A stretch of 64,000 nt of DNA, taken from the NCBI RefSeq assembly GCF_002026305.1, contig NZ_MVAB01000001.1, positions 1,904,001 through 1,968,000 of the forward strand, given 5' to 3'. The DNA is from Vagococcus martis (GTDB taxonomy: Bacteria > Bacillota > Bacilli > Lactobacillales > Vagococcaceae). The notes beneath the pieces were generated by a model. That model searched no databases, had not been told where the DNA came from, and saw only the letters and a program-made list of their open reading frames with translations. Positions 50,150 through 60,096 of the stretch are shown here, piece by piece. Position 1 is the first letter of the stretch. Every line of letters starts with the position of its first letter. A program made the translations under genes and the position numbers.

Positions 50150-50180
50150 CCATGGATTTATTTCCATCGCTACACTTTTT
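50140..50180. terminator. Bidirectional terminator between dsrE-like gene and fni
   Basis: AAAGTGTAGC pairs with GCTACACTTT, with an inner ATGGA/TCCAT helix, flanked by A- and T-runs. It overlaps the last codons of the plus-strand gene and the stop of fni. Confidence 0.85.
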
Positions 50181-51219
50181 AGTTTATTGGTAGATGTCTT
50201 TGATGACACCAGTTTAATAATTGATTATCTAATACAATTGATTTATCTTTTATAGACTGAATATTTTTTGCCCCAACTAAAGTCATTAAATGAGTGAGTT
50301 CCTGTTTAAACCGGTTGATTTGGCTAATTGTTTCCTGCGTCCCTTTAGTTAAAATCAGGTGGAGAAATTCTCCAGATAATCCAACAGCCGAAGCCCCAAG
50401 CCCAAAACATTTTAGCATCTCAAGGGGTGTTCTAATACCACCTGAGGCAATGAAGGTTGCTTTATCTTGATACATTTTAGTTTCAAGTAATGATTCAGCT
50501 GTTGTTTGTCCCCAATCATAGAGATAAGCATATTCTTTTAAGTCACGGCGTTCATTTTCAATTTCGATAAAATTAGTTCCGCCTTTTCCTGCAACATCAA
50601 TGATGGTTACACCGACATCAGTTAATTGTTTGATAGTTTCTTTTGATATACCAAACCCAACTTCTTTGACAATAACAGGAACAGATAAAGAATTAACGAT
50701 TGCTTCTATATTCGTTAACCAGTCAGAAAAATCACGATCTCCTTCAGGCATGACTAACTCTTGTGGCGTATTAAGATGAAGTTGTAGAGCATTTGCCTCA
50801 ATCATCTCAACTGCCCGTTTAGCATTATCAACTGAATGGTGTGCTCCTAGATTAGCAAATAAAATGCCATTCGGATTCGTTTTTCTCACAATCTCAAAAG
50901 ATTCTTTATACTGAGGCTCTTTTAAGGCAATACTAATTGATCCAAGAGCCATAGCTAAATTAGTATTTCGGGCAACTTCAGCTAAATTTTTATTGATGAT
51001 GGTTGCTTTATCACTACCACCAGTCATCGCATTGATAAAAAATGGCGTGTCTAGTTCAATATCTCCTAGAGTTGTTTTTAAACTAACGTTGTTTACTGAC
51101 ATTTCAGAAAGAGATTGATGGACAAATCTAACACCATCAAGACCATTTGTTTTTGGTGAATTATATTGCATTTCAGCATAATGGATGTGTTGATCTTTTC
51201 GATTCCAAGATGTATTCAT
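50179..51219 (-). CDS. fni: Type 2 isopentenyl-diphosphate delta-isomerase
   Basis: FMN- and NADPH-dependent isomerase interconverting IPP and DMAPP. FFINAMTGGSDKA (near residue 60), AGKGGTNFIEIEN and FIASGGIRTPLEMLKC are diagnostic. 346 residues. It is the last gene of mvk-mvaD-mvaK2-fni and starts 3 bp after mvaK2. The type 2 enzyme is the usual one in mevalonate-using Gram-positive cocci. Confidence 0.95.
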   Translation of the reverse strand: MNTSWNRKDQHIHYAEMQYNSPKTNGLDGVRFVHQSLSEMSVNNVSLKTTLGDIELDTPFFINAMTGGSDKATIINKNLAEVARNTNLAMALGSISIALKEPQYKESFEIVRKTNPNGILFANLGAHHSVDNAKRAVEMIEANALQLHLNTPQELVMPEGDRDFSDWLTNIEAIVNSLSVPVIVKEVGFGISKETIKQLTDVGVTIIDVAGKGGTNFIEIENERRDLKEYAYLYDWGQTTAESLLETKMYQDKATFIASGGIRTPLEMLKCFGLGASAVGLSGEFLHLILTKGTQETISQINRFKQELTHLMTLVGAKNIQSIKDKSIVLDNQLLNWCHQRHLPIN

Positions 51220-51222
51220 TCA

Positions 51223-52332
51223 CTAAGCCTCCGCTTTAATTGATTGATGTGTGGTATTTGGCGTACGGTAAACTTTTAAAGGCAAATTCGTTATACCGTG
51301 TGTTTCCCATTGTGCCAACATAGAGGATGCATCGTCTTCTTTTTTAAATAGTACGATACCACAATCACCGCCACCAGCACCTGATGATTTAGCAGCGCCA
51401 CCGAATTCTTCTGCACTTTGACATAAGCTTAATAATGCTTCAGTTTCGATATCAACGCCACTTTTTTGAGCAAGAGATGTTAAAAGAGAACGATTTAAAC
51501 GGATTCCTTCTTGAAATTGTTCGATATTGCTTTGTTTAAATGCTTCAATCAAATCAGTGACACAGTCTGCACTTTTTTTAAGAAAGTCACGGTAAAAGCC
51601 ATTCATTTCATGTTGTTCATCATTCATTGTATCAACAAGTAATGTAGTAGAAGCTGGTGTTCCAGTCCAACCAATATATAAATCTAAATTAGTTGGTGCT
51701 TCAAGTGGTTCAATCATTAATTTTGGCCATTTTTCTTTTAATAAATCGATTAAACTAATGGCTTTATTCGCTAAGCGTTCCAGTACCCAATCTTTTTCAA
51801 AGCATGAGTAAGCAACCCATCCTTCAAAAGAACTAGCTGCCAAATCACCAAAAGAGCCATTGCTATGCAGTGAAAGATGAGTGATAGCTGATAATTTATA
51901 AAGTAGTTCAGCATCATAATCAATCTTATAAAATTGTAAAATAGCTTTAATTGTCGCAATCGTCACAGCACCACTAGAGCCTAATCCGTATTTACGACCG
52001 TCTTTATTGTCTAATTCACTTTCAATGGTTAAATCAAAATATTTTAGCGGTAAACCTAATTCTTTTAAGTACGATTCAACAATCGTGACAGAACCCGCGA
52101 TATAAGAAAAAGGATTATCACGCTCATCCATATAAAATTTACCATTTTTTCGTGTCCAAGGAATTGAAATACCGTTTGAATAAGATGAACGGATACTTCC
52201 TTGTTTGTCTGCGGGCTTTAGCGTTACAGTAATGAATTGATCTAGTGCAACGATTAGCGCAGGATTTCCAGGTTCTAACACAGCATATTCTCCTGCTATA
52301 TACAATTTTCCTGGTGCACTTGCTTTAATCAA
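51223..52332 (-). CDS. mvaK2: Phosphomevalonate kinase
   Basis: GHMP kinase making diphosphomevalonate. The opening KASAPGKLYIAGEYAVLEPG, the ATP loop KYGLGSSGAVTIA (near residue 113) and the C-terminal GAAKSSGAGGGDCGIVL are typical. 369 residues. It lies between mvaD and fni in the mevalonate operon. Confidence 0.95.
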   Translation of the reverse strand: MIKASAPGKLYIAGEYAVLEPGNPALIVALDQFITVTLKPADKQGSIRSSYSNGISIPWTRKNGKFYMDERDNPFSYIAGSVTIVESYLKELGLPLKYFDLTIESELDNKDGRKYGLGSSGAVTIATIKAILQFYKIDYDAELLYKLSAITHLSLHSNGSFGDLAASSFEGWVAYSCFEKDWVLERLANKAISLIDLLKEKWPKLMIEPLEAPTNLDLYIGWTGTPASTTLLVDTMNDEQHEMNGFYRDFLKKSADCVTDLIEAFKQSNIEQFQEGIRLNRSLLTSLAQKSGVDIETEALLSLCQSAEEFGGAAKSSGAGGGDCGIVLFKKEDDASSMLAQWETHGITNLPLKVYRTPNTTHQSIKAEA

Positions 52333-52345
52333 AAAAATCTCCCCT

Positions 52346-53344
52346 TTAGTAACTCCATTCTTCGTCAGTTAATTCTCTGATGCCTTCTCCCACTTTTGAG
52401 CAAATTAACTGATCATTTGTGAAACTTTCTTCTAATTTGTTTAAGATGTCAGACATTTGTGATTGTCTACATAATACTTTTACATTCGGTCCAGCGTCCA
52501 TTGTAACATAACAAGGGATGCCATTGTTACGAATTTCTTTAACTTTATTGATTGCTTTAACACTATCTGGTTCCCAATAAGAAATAGGAGGAGTTGCCCC
52601 AAGCATGGTGGCATGCATTTTCATTCCATTAGATTCAGTAATTTCTCCCAATCTGATAAAATCTTTTTCGTTGATGGCTTGTTTGATGTCGATTAAATCC
52701 TTTTTAGCTTCTGTAACCCATACTGGATAGAAAGGAGATGTATCAACTGTTTGTTTCATCCCAACACGACTTGAAAGTTTTTTTTGTTGTTTGTTGATAG
52801 CGATGATAATCATACCTAAATCCCATGAAGCATCATCAACTTCAATCGCGTGACTGGTTTCAGATAGGTTTCCTTCACCCATATTCCACTCAACTAAACC
52901 ACCATAAATACTTCGTGTTGAACTTCCGCTTCCCTGACGAGCATAGGTAGAGAGTGTTTGTTTATCAAGATTTAACTTCCAAGCACTATTCGCAGCTCCA
53001 GCAAGCGCAGCAAAAGCTGATGCTGAGGAAGCTAGTCCAGCAGCTGTTGGTACATGATTATAGCTTTCTACTTTAGCAAATGTATTATCTTTTGCAGTTT
53101 CACGAAATAAATTTAAAAATCGATTTATTTTTGTTGTTTCAGTTTTATCTTGCTTTATACCATTTAAATAAAATACATCTTCAGTCAAAGTATCATCAAG
53201 TGTAACGGATGTATCGGTATAAAAAGCATCTAAAGTTAACGATAAGCTGCTATTCATAGGTAAGAATAATTCATTATTTCTTTTTCCCCAATATTTAATT
53301 AATGCAATATTCGTATGAGCACGACATCTGCCGATATTTTTCAT
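52346..53344 (-). CDS. mvaD: Diphosphomevalonate decarboxylase
   Basis: ATP-dependent decarboxylase yielding isopentenyl diphosphate. Diagnostic stretches are ALIKYWGKRNNELFLPMNSS (residues 14-33), the loop PTAAGLASSASAFAALA (near residue 100) and GSGSSTRSIYGGLVEW with the catalytic serine/arginine region. 332 residues. Its start overlaps the end of mvk by four bases. Confidence 0.96.
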   Translation of the reverse strand: MKNIGRCRAHTNIALIKYWGKRNNELFLPMNSSLSLTLDAFYTDTSVTLDDTLTEDVFYLNGIKQDKTETTKINRFLNLFRETAKDNTFAKVESYNHVPTAAGLASSASAFAALAGAANSAWKLNLDKQTLSTYARQGSGSSTRSIYGGLVEWNMGEGNLSETSHAIEVDDASWDLGMIIIAINKQQKKLSSRVGMKQTVDTSPFYPVWVTEAKKDLIDIKQAINEKDFIRLGEITESNGMKMHATMLGATPPISYWEPDSVKAINKVKEIRNNGIPCYVTMDAGPNVKVLCRQSQMSDILNKLEESFTNDQLICSKVGEGIRELTDEEWSY

Positions 53345-54288
53345 AAATGGTCACTCATTTCATATACCCATGTTTGTTTTGCACCAAAATCTTTTAACGT
53401 TTGGGCAATTTCATGAGCTGATTTTTTATCTATTGCTAATGCTATCATACATCCACCGCGTCCGCCACCGGTTAGTTTTGCCCCAAGTGCGCCGTGAGTC
53501 ATGGCAGCGTCAACCAGTCTATCTAATGATGGACTGGACACACCTAATTCTTTTAAAATTTGGTGTGCTTGAGACATGTAGGAACCAAGTTCTTTAGCAC
53601 GATCTGATTCTAAAGCGATTCTTCCTTTGTCTGGCAAAGATCCTAATGTATGGATTAGTGCAAGTGTATGCTCTTTAGTGTTTCCTTTTAGTTTATGGCT
53701 AATACTTTCAACCGCTTCTTTTGTTTGTCCTGTTTCACCAGTATCTGCTACGACAAGATAAGCATTCAACATCATGTGAAGCGGAACTTCCATTTGTCCT
53801 TTTTTAAAATAGTAAGGAGTTGAGGAACTGGTCATTAGAGCATCCAGTCCACTTGGATTTCCGTGAGCAATTTTTTCAGAAGTATTTACTAAATCAAGTA
53901 GTTTTTCTTGTGTTAATGACACGTCAAAGTAATCAAAAATCCCTCTAATGGTTGCAACAGCAACTGCAGCACTTGACCCCATTCCTCTTTCAGCAGGAAT
54001 TGAGCTGTTAATGGTAATGTCTAATGGGTAGGATTCTTGATTTAATGTTTTTAAGCTGAGATGAATCGCTTCTTTTAAGCTATCTAATAACTCAGGCATG
54101 TCACCTAATAATCCAGTGTAAAAATCACACGAAATAGTTGGTTCTTGGATTGCTTTTTTGACAATTGTTTGAATCGATGTTTTAGGAAAAGGTATAGCAA
54201 TCGATGGATAATTATAAACTACTGCATGTTCACCTAGTAGAATAATTTTACCATGAGATTGTCCAATTCCGGATTGTTTTGGTGCCAT
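53341..54288 (-). CDS. mvk: Mevalonate kinase
   Basis: First kinase of the lower mevalonate pathway and first gene of this operon. SHGKIILLGEHAVVYNYPSI begins near residue 11, the GHMP loop PAERGMGSSAAVAVAT near 100 and KLTGGGRGGCMIAL near the end. The start was set at ATG 54288 because AAAGGAG lies 6 bases upstream; an in-frame ATG at 54315 lies before that ribosome site. 315 residues. HMG-CoA synthase and reductase genes are not in the window. Confidence 0.95.
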   Translation of the reverse strand: MAPKQSGIGQSHGKIILLGEHAVVYNYPSIAIPFPKTSIQTIVKKAIQEPTISCDFYTGLLGDMPELLDSLKEAIHLSLKTLNQESYPLDITINSSIPAERGMGSSAAVAVATIRGIFDYFDVSLTQEKLLDLVNTSEKIAHGNPSGLDALMTSSSTPYYFKKGQMEVPLHMMLNAYLVVADTGETGQTKEAVESISHKLKGNTKEHTLALIHTLGSLPDKGRIALESDRAKELGSYMSQAHQILKELGVSSPSLDRLVDAAMTHGALGAKLTGGGRGGCMIALAIDKKSAHEIAQTLKDFGAKQTWVYEMSDHL

Positions 54289-54460
54289 GTACAAACTCCT
54301 TTGATAACTTGTCATGTTTCATAAAAATGAATCTCTTATAGCATAATACAATAAATGGCTATATAACAACTAAAACTAGCGAATATTTTATAAATTCTTA
54401 TATTATTTTTAGAATAAAACAATTAATGTACTAAAATTAATTTTATGTAATATATTTCTG

Positions 54461-54489
54461 TAGATAGGTATTGATAAAAAAGGTATAAT
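54461..54489 (+). promoter_or_regulatory. Promoter of the unknown membrane protein gene
   Basis: TAGATA (54461-54466), 17-bp spacer, consensus TATAAT (54484-54489), with AAAGGAGGTG directly before the ATG at 54511. The leader is very short. Confidence 0.6.
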
Positions 54490-54510
54490 TAATAAAAAGG
54501 AGGTGTTCAC

Positions 54511-55044
54511 ATGAATAAGAGTATCGTTGATTCAATCATTACAATGGTGATTATAGTATCTATGATAATTTATAGTTCTGTAAGCAATTCTGTGTCTATA
54601 CTGTCAATGTCAATGCCGATAATACTATTATTATTGATTCTTGTATGTAGTTTATTTAAGAAGATTAATTTAAAGTTTGTTTTTAGTATCATATTTGTTA
54701 TGTTATTTAGTATATTTGCCACAGATCCTGGAATGGTTGATATTAGTAGCTATGTACTCGTTGGTATTTTATCTCTACCGTTAGCTTTGTTAGGTACGTA
54801 TGCAGTAAAATACATTAGAGAAGATAAAATGAAAAAAGTTACAGTAATAGATGTGTTTCATAAAAGGTTTCCTAGTATGTCATTATCAATTGCTTTTATC
54901 ATAAATGTTGTGCTATCTTCCATTTTCCTGATAGGAATAGTTACTTTTGTGGGACAATCTTTTAATATCGTATTATCATTATTAATGATTTTATGGTCTA
55001 TATTAGCAAGTTTGTCTGATAGTTACTTTTTAAATAAAACATAA
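54511..55044 (+). CDS. Hypothetical membrane protein
   Basis: A 177-residue protein I do not recognise. It is almost entirely hydrophobic, with five or six predicted membrane segments (about 7-28, 30-50, 55-75, 78-98, 120-143, 150-172) and one short charged loop (YIREDKMKKV, about 101-110). There is no signal-peptide cleavage site, cysteine pair or known motif. A near-perfect Shine-Dalgarno, its own promoter and a shared terminator show that it is a real gene. It stands alone between the divergent mevalonate operon and the convergent cyclophilin gene. Confidence 0.7.
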   Translation: MNKSIVDSIITMVIIVSMIIYSSVSNSVSILSMSMPIILLLLILVCSLFKKINLKFVFSIIFVMLFSIFATDPGMVDISSYVLVGILSLPLALLGTYAVKYIREDKMKKVTVIDVFHKRFPSMSLSIAFIINVVLSSIFLIGIVTFVGQSFNIVLSLLMILWSILASLSDSYFLNKT

Positions 55045-55092
55045 AAAACTTCCTACTAATCTGACTCACATCAGCTTAGTAGAAAGTTTTGT
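55045..55092. terminator. Bidirectional terminator
   Basis: AAAACTTCCTACTAA and TTAGTAGAAAGTTTT form a stem of about 14 bp with one mismatch, flanked by A- and T-rich tracts, between two convergent genes. Confidence 0.75.
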
Positions 55093-55095
55093 TTA

Positions 55096-55857
55096 TTATT
55101 CAGTTGCTTCTTGTAAGATATTGATTTTTTCGATTTTGATATCTTTTTTCGGTTTATCATTTTCTCCTGTTTCGGATTTTGCAATTTTATCTACAACGTC
55201 CATACCCTCAATAACTTGGCCGAATACAGTATGCTTTCCATCTAGATGAGGTGCGCCGCCTTTTTTATAAGCGTCGATGATTTTTGCAGGCACATCTTCA
55301 GCTAACAATCCATCAGACATATCATCGCTATTTTGAACGATGAAGAATTGACTGCCATTTGTATTTGCACCAGAGTTTGCCATAGATAGAGCACCTCTTA
55401 AGTTATACAATTGATTTGAAAATTCATCTTCAAATGGTTTATCCCAAATACTTGAACCGCCAGTACCATTTCCCTCAGGGTCTCCACCTTGAATCATGAA
55501 ATCATTTATTACACGATGAAAAATAAGGCCATTATAGTATCCATCTTTAGCGTGTGTCATAAAGTTTTCAACTGCTTTTGGTGCAATTTTAGGGAACAAT
55601 TTAATTTTAATTGATCCTTCAGTTGTCACCATTTCAACTAAGTCTTCGTCTTTTGCTACTTCTGTTGATAATTGTGGTAGCTCTAAAGAATTAATATCTA
55701 CTGATTCTGAAGTTGCTGTACTTGAAGCAGCTGTTGATTGTTCTGTTTTACTTGTTACAGTTTTTTGTTTTGCTGAATCGTTATTACCACAAGCTGAAAA
55801 CAAAGCCAATGATAAAAGAAGAGTTGTTGACGCTAATAACAATTGTTGTTTCTTCAT
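55096..55857 (-). CDS. Cyclophilin-type peptidyl-prolyl isomerase lipoprotein
   Basis: A 253-residue surface lipoprotein. The signal peptide (MKKQQLLLASTTLLLSLALF) ends at a lipobox-like FSAC, so Cys23 would be lipidated. A Ser/Thr-rich linker (about 28-60) leads to the cyclophilin domain (about 70-250), with LIFHRVINDFMIQGGDPEGN, GALSMANSGANTNGSQFFI split near residue 155, and DGKHTVFGQVIEGMDVV. The start is ATG 55857 behind GGAGG; the frame is open further upstream but without a ribosome site. Extracytoplasmic folding of exported proteins is the expected role. Confidence 0.92.
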   Translation of the reverse strand: MKKQQLLLASTTLLLSLALFSACGNNDSAKQKTVTSKTEQSTAASSTATSESVDINSLELPQLSTEVAKDEDLVEMVTTEGSIKIKLFPKIAPKAVENFMTHAKDGYYNGLIFHRVINDFMIQGGDPEGNGTGGSSIWDKPFEDEFSNQLYNLRGALSMANSGANTNGSQFFIVQNSDDMSDGLLAEDVPAKIIDAYKKGGAPHLDGKHTVFGQVIEGMDVVDKIAKSETGENDKPKKDIKIEKINILQEATE

Positions 55858-56056
55858 TATAAAAAAGCCTCCATATAATAGTTTGATTTGTAAACTCTTT
55901 ATAATAGTAACAGACTTTAAATAACTTTCCAAATAGAAAAGGTGGTTTAAATGGTAAGTTTTTAAGAATGATAATGAAAACATGATGAAAAGTCGTATCA
56001 ATATACATTCAATGATATACTAATACTTGTTAACAAATATATAGGAGGCGTTAGAT

Positions 56057-56803
56057 ATGTTTAAAGAGTATGGTCCTCTTAGCACAATGATGTATCAGAA
56101 AACAAAAGCAGTAGGTCAATCCTTGGATGGTGATATTGAATATTATTACGATTTTTTACAAGATGTGAAGGGAAGTATTCTGGAAGCTGGTGTTGGAACA
56201 GGCCGGGTTCTTATCCCATTATTAGAAAAAGGACTAAATGTTGAAGGCGTTGATGTGTCGGAAGACATGTTATCACAATGCAAACAAAATATGGAGGCAT
56301 ATTCTGTGTCAACATTTGTTTACCAACAAGATTTGTTTGACTTATCATTGAATAAAGAATATGAAGCGATTATTATGCCGACTGGGAGTTTTTGCTTATT
56401 AGAAAAAGATAGGATAGAAAAAGTTTTGAGGGGGTTTTATCACTGCTTAAGTTGTAAGGGGAAAGTGATTTTAGATTTAATTGTCCCGAATGATTTTAAA
56501 AAAGGAAAAATCACACAATCTAAAATTGATATATCTAATACTGAGACTATTATATATACTCATTACGATGAATCCATCGACTGGATTAGTCAACAAACAA
56601 CCTCTATTGACAAGTATGAATTAATAAATGAAGGTAAAGTAGTTGAAACAGAGTATTCCCATTTTACTTTATATTGGTATGGGTTAAAAGAATTTGAGTG
56701 GTTGATACAGTCATTAGGATTTAAATTAATTAAATATGATGACGGATACAATCGAGGCGTTCCGGGTATTGTGACTGCGATATTGGAAAAACAAGAAGAG
56801 TGA
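56057..56803 (+). CDS. Class I SAM-dependent methyltransferase
   Basis: A 248-residue methyltransferase with motif I ILEAGVGTGRVLIPLLEKG (near residue 40), VEGVDVSEDMLSQCKQNM, and AIIMPTGSFCLLE as motif IV region. The substrate is unknown; it resembles small-molecule methyltransferases rather than rRNA enzymes. GGAGG lies before the ATG. It is probably monocistronic, upstream of obg in the same direction but about 100 bp away. Confidence 0.85.
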   Translation: MFKEYGPLSTMMYQKTKAVGQSLDGDIEYYYDFLQDVKGSILEAGVGTGRVLIPLLEKGLNVEGVDVSEDMLSQCKQNMEAYSVSTFVYQQDLFDLSLNKEYEAIIMPTGSFCLLEKDRIEKVLRGFYHCLSCKGKVILDLIVPNDFKKGKITQSKIDISNTETIIYTHYDESIDWISQQTTSIDKYELINEGKVVETEYSHFTLYWYGLKEFEWLIQSLGFKLIKYDDGYNRGVPGIVTAILEKQEE

Positions 56804-56906
56804 TGTTTAACATGTTTTATTATGAAAGTATGAAACGTGGTAGACAAATAAAAAACGAACAGATACAATAGAAAAGAGATTTTTTAAAGAAAAGAGGTGG
56901 ACTAAG

Positions 56907-58223
56907 ATGTCCATGTTTTTAGATCAAGTAACGATTGACGTAAAAGCCGGTAATGGTGGAGACGGTATGGTGGCATTTAGACGAGAAAAATATGTTCCAG
57001 ACGGTGGACCAGCTGGTGGTGATGGAGGTCGTGGTGGCAGTATTATATTTCAAGTAGATGAAGGTCTACGTACGTTAATGGATTTTAGATACAATCGACA
57101 TTTTAAGGCAACTCCTGGTGAGCATGGTATGAGTAAAGGCATGCATGGTAGAGGGGCTGAAGATACATATGTCAGCGTTCCCCCAGGTACAGTCGTAAGA
57201 GATGTTGAAACAGGTCAAGTTTTAGGTGATTTGTTAGTTAAAGGGCAAACACTTTTAGTGGCTAAAGGTGGACGTGGTGGACGTGGAAACATTCGTTTTG
57301 CAACACCAAGAAATCCAGCACCTGAAATATCTGAAAATGGTGAACCAGGTCAAGAAAGAAAACTAGAGTTAGAATTAAAAGTTTTAGCAGATGTAGGGTT
57401 AGTAGGATTTCCTTCAGTTGGAAAATCAACGCTATTATCTATCGTATCAAAAGCTAGACCAAAAATCGGTGCATATCATTTTACAACGATTGTCCCAAAC
57501 TTAGGGATGGTCACAACAAGTGATGGACGTAGTTTTGTTATGGCAGATTTACCAGGACTAATCGAAGGGGCTTCAGAGGGTGTTGGTTTAGGAACACAAT
57601 TTTTACGTCATATCGAACGAACTCGCGTAATTTTACATGTGGTAGATATGAGTGGAATGGAAGGGCGAGATCCATTTGAAGACTATTTATTGATTAATAA
57701 AGAGTTGGAATCTTATGATTTACGTTTAATGGAAAGACCACAACTTATTGTTGCTAATAAAATGGATATGCCAGAAGCAGAAGAAAATTTGGTTGAATTT
57801 AAGAAAAAATTAGCTGAATTAAAAACAGATGAATGGGAAGATGATATTAAAATATTCCCAATATCAGGTGTGACGCAACAAGGTGTGGCACCGTTACTAA
57901 ATGCTACAGCAGATTTATTAGAAGTAACGCCAGAATTTCCTCTTTACTTTGAAGATGAAGAAGAGGAAGATGTGGTTAACTATACATTCAAAGAAGATGA
58001 ACCAGAGTTTACTATCTCTCGTGAAGATGACGCAACTTGGGTCTTATCAGGTGACAAATTAGAAAAACTATTTGTTATGACAAACTTTGATAGAGAAGAA
58101 AGTACCATGAAGTTTGCTCGTCAGCTGCGTGGCATGGGTGTTGATGAAACACTTCGAACCATGGGAGCAAAAGATGGCGATTTAGTTCGCATCAAAGACT
58201 TTGTATTTGAATTTGTTGACTAA
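56907..58223 (+). CDS. obg: GTPase Obg
   Basis: Essential ribosome-associated GTPase. The glycine-rich Obg fold spans residues 1-158, the G domain follows (G1 GFPSVGKST from about 167, G3 [10 protein letters not shown]4 NKMD), and a C-terminal OCT domain ends the 438 residues. AGAGGTGG precedes the ATG; the second Met at residue 3 is an alternative start but MSMFLDQV is the common form. A terminator follows. Confidence 0.97.
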   Translation: MSMFLDQVTIDVKAGNGGDGMVAFRREKYVPDGGPAGGDGGRGGSIIFQVDEGLRTLMDFRYNRHFKATPGEHGMSKGMHGRGAEDTYVSVPPGTVVRDVETGQVLGDLLVKGQTLLVAKGGRGGRGNIRFATPRNPAPEISENGEPGQERKLELELKVLADVGLVGFPSVGKSTLLSIVSKARPKIGAYHFTTIVPNLGMVTTSDGRSFVMADLPGLIEGASEGVGLGTQFLRHIERTRVILHVVDMSGMEGRDPFEDYLLINKELESYDLRLMERPQLIVANKMDMPEAEENLVEFKKKLAELKTDEWEDDIKIFPISGVTQQGVAPLLNATADLLEVTPEFPLYFEDEEEEDVVNYTFKEDEPEFTISREDDATWVLSGDKLEKLFVMTNFDREESTMKFARQLRGMGVDETLRTMGAKDGDLVRIKDFVFEFVD

Positions 58224-58229
58224 AAGAAG

Positions 58230-58258
58230 TGAGAAAGAGATATTCTTTCTCATTTTTT
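58230..58258 (+). terminator. Terminator of obg
   Basis: TGAGAAAGA pairs perfectly with TCTTTCTCA over a 5-nt loop, then six T residues. Confidence 0.8.
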
Positions 58259-58336
58259 GTTTTAAAGGTGCGATACTCTTTAAAAATTGATACAATAGTT
58301 GGTAGTAAAAAAGAATGAAAGAAAAGCAGGGGAAAA

Positions 58337-59266
58337 ATGGAACTACAATTTTTAGGAACAGGTGCAGGTGTACCTGCCAAACAACGTAATGTGACAAGCA
58401 TTGCTTTAAAGTTATTAGATGAAAGAAACGAAGTATGGTTATTTGATTGTGGAGAAGGCACACAGCAACAGATTTTAAATACAACCATTCGACCTCGAAA
58501 AATTGCTAAAATATTTGTGACACATTTACATGGTGATCATATATTGGGATTACCTGGTTTAATCAGCAGTCGGTCATTTCAAGGTGGAACAGATAAACTT
58601 GAAATATATGGTCCTAAAGGAATCAAAGACTATATTGAGTTGAGTCTGAAGATATCTGACACACATTTAAAATACCCGATTAAATTTATCGAAATTGACA
58701 AAGAAGGACTTATTTTTGATGACAAGACATTTAGTGTGTATTGTGATTATTTGGATCATCGAATTGAGTGCTTTGGGTATCGTGTTGTTGAAAAAGATTA
58801 TCCAGGGGAATTAAACGTTCAGAAATTACGTGAAGAAAACGTCATGCCCGGTCCAATTTATAAAAAAATTAAAGATGGTGAAATTGTTACTTTAGAAGAT
58901 GGTCGTACTATTGATGGAAAAGACTACTTAGGACCAGATATTAAGGGCCGAGTTGTGACGATTCTTGGTGACACAAGAACGCACCCGAATTGTTATACAT
59001 TAGCTGAAGGAGCAGACGTTTTGGTGCATGAAAGCACATTTAGCGCATCAGAAGGTAAACTTGCCCGTAATTATTATCATTCAACGAGTTTACAGGCAGC
59101 AACTGTAGCTAAAAAAGCAAATGCTAAACAGCTATTTTTAACTCATATCAGTGCCCGGTATTTAGGAAGACAAGCTTTAGAATTACAAACTGAAGCACAA
59201 ACTGTTTTTAAAAATTCAACCATAGTTAAAGATTTTGATGTATTTGATATTCCTTTGGTAAAATAA
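58337..59266 (+). CDS. rnz: Ribonuclease Z
   Basis: Metallo-beta-lactamase-fold endonuclease maturing tRNA 3' ends. The opening [20 protein letters not shown], metal motif [13 protein letters not shown] (near residue 62), [12 protein letters not shown] and LTHISARYL are diagnostic; the flexible arm lies near residue 160. 309 residues. It is followed after 14 bp by the SDR gene. Confidence 0.96.
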   Translation: MELQFLGTGAGVPAKQRNVTSIALKLLDERNEVWLFDCGEGTQQQILNTTIRPRKIAKIFVTHLHGDHILGLPGLISSRSFQGGTDKLEIYGPKGIKDYIELSLKISDTHLKYPIKFIEIDKEGLIFDDKTFSVYCDYLDHRIECFGYRVVEKDYPGELNVQKLREENVMPGPIYKKIKDGEIVTLEDGRTIDGKDYLGPDIKGRVVTILGDTRTHPNCYTLAEGADVLVHESTFSASEGKLARNYYHSTSLQAATVAKKANAKQLFLTHISARYLGRQALELQTEAQTVFKNSTIVKDFDVFDIPLVK

Positions 59267-59280
59267 AAGGAGGAGATGTT

Positions 59281-60078
59281 TTGTCAGTAAAAACGTTAAA
59301 AAATAAACTGGTCTTAATTACTGGTGCTTCTAGTGGATTGGGTGAAGCAATCGCTTATGAAGCAGCTAAAAAAAATGCGTCACTAATACTTTGTGCTAGA
59401 AATGTAGACAAGTTGCAAAAAGTCGCAAGGACTGCGCAATCTATGACTCGTGGAACGGTTATAATAAAACAGCTTGATATTAGTGATTATACAAGTGTTG
59501 AAAACTTAGTGAGCTATCTTGATAAAGAAGAGATAGTTATTGATGTCCTTGTTAATAATGCTGGAGTTGGAATCTTTAAGCCGTTTATTGACACAACACA
59601 AGAAGACATTGAGTTGATGTTTTCAGTTAATGTGTTAGGACTGATGACTCTAACACAAAAAATTGCTTTAAGAATGATAGAAAATGAAGAAGGGCATATT
59701 ATCAACATTGCGTCTCAAGCTGGAAAAATAGCGACACCAAAATCAAGTGTCTATGCAGCTACGAAGTTTGCCGCGCTTGGCTTTTCAAATGCATTACGTT
59801 TAGAATTAAAACCATTTGGAATTCATGTGTTAACAGTCAATCCAGGACCAATGAGAACAGCCTTTTTCGATACAGCAGATCCAACAGGTGAGTATTTGAA
59901 ACAAGTATCAGGCTTTGTCACAGAACCAGAAAAACTTGCGAAAAAAGTAGTTGATAATTTTGGAAAATCCAAAAGAGAAATCAACACACCTTGGATTATG
60001 GAAATAGGTAGTATTGGTTATACACTATTTCCGAGGTTAGGGGATTTTTTAGCAGGTGGATTGTTTAATAAAAAGTAA
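59281..60078 (+). CDS. Short-chain dehydrogenase/reductase
   Basis: Classical SDR of 265 residues. The cofactor motif LITGASSGLGEA (11-22), NNAG (about 91-94) and catalytic Ser/Tyr/Lys in IASQAGKIATPKSSVYAATK are present. The substrate is unknown; it resembles YqjQ-type proteins found next to rnz in Firmicutes. The start codon is TTG at 59281 with a strong AAGGAGG 8 bases upstream. It ends in a hydrophobic segment (GYTLFPRLGDFLAGGLF). Confidence 0.9.
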   Translation: MSVKTLKNKLVLITGASSGLGEAIAYEAAKKNASLILCARNVDKLQKVARTAQSMTRGTVIIKQLDISDYTSVENLVSYLDKEEIVIDVLVNNAGVGIFKPFIDTTQEDIELMFSVNVLGLMTLTQKIALRMIENEEGHIINIASQAGKIATPKSSVYAATKFAALGFSNALRLELKPFGIHVLTVNPGPMRTAFFDTADPTGEYLKQVSGFVTEPEKLAKKVVDNFGKSKREINTPWIMEIGSIGYTLFPRLGDFLAGGLFNKK

Positions 60079-60096
60079 GGGGTTGAAGAAAATAAA

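Noticed and set aside
58182-58488. Overlapping minus-strand frames between obg and rnz
   Set aside because: They cover the obg terminator and the start of rnz, have no ribosome site and no recognisable protein content.
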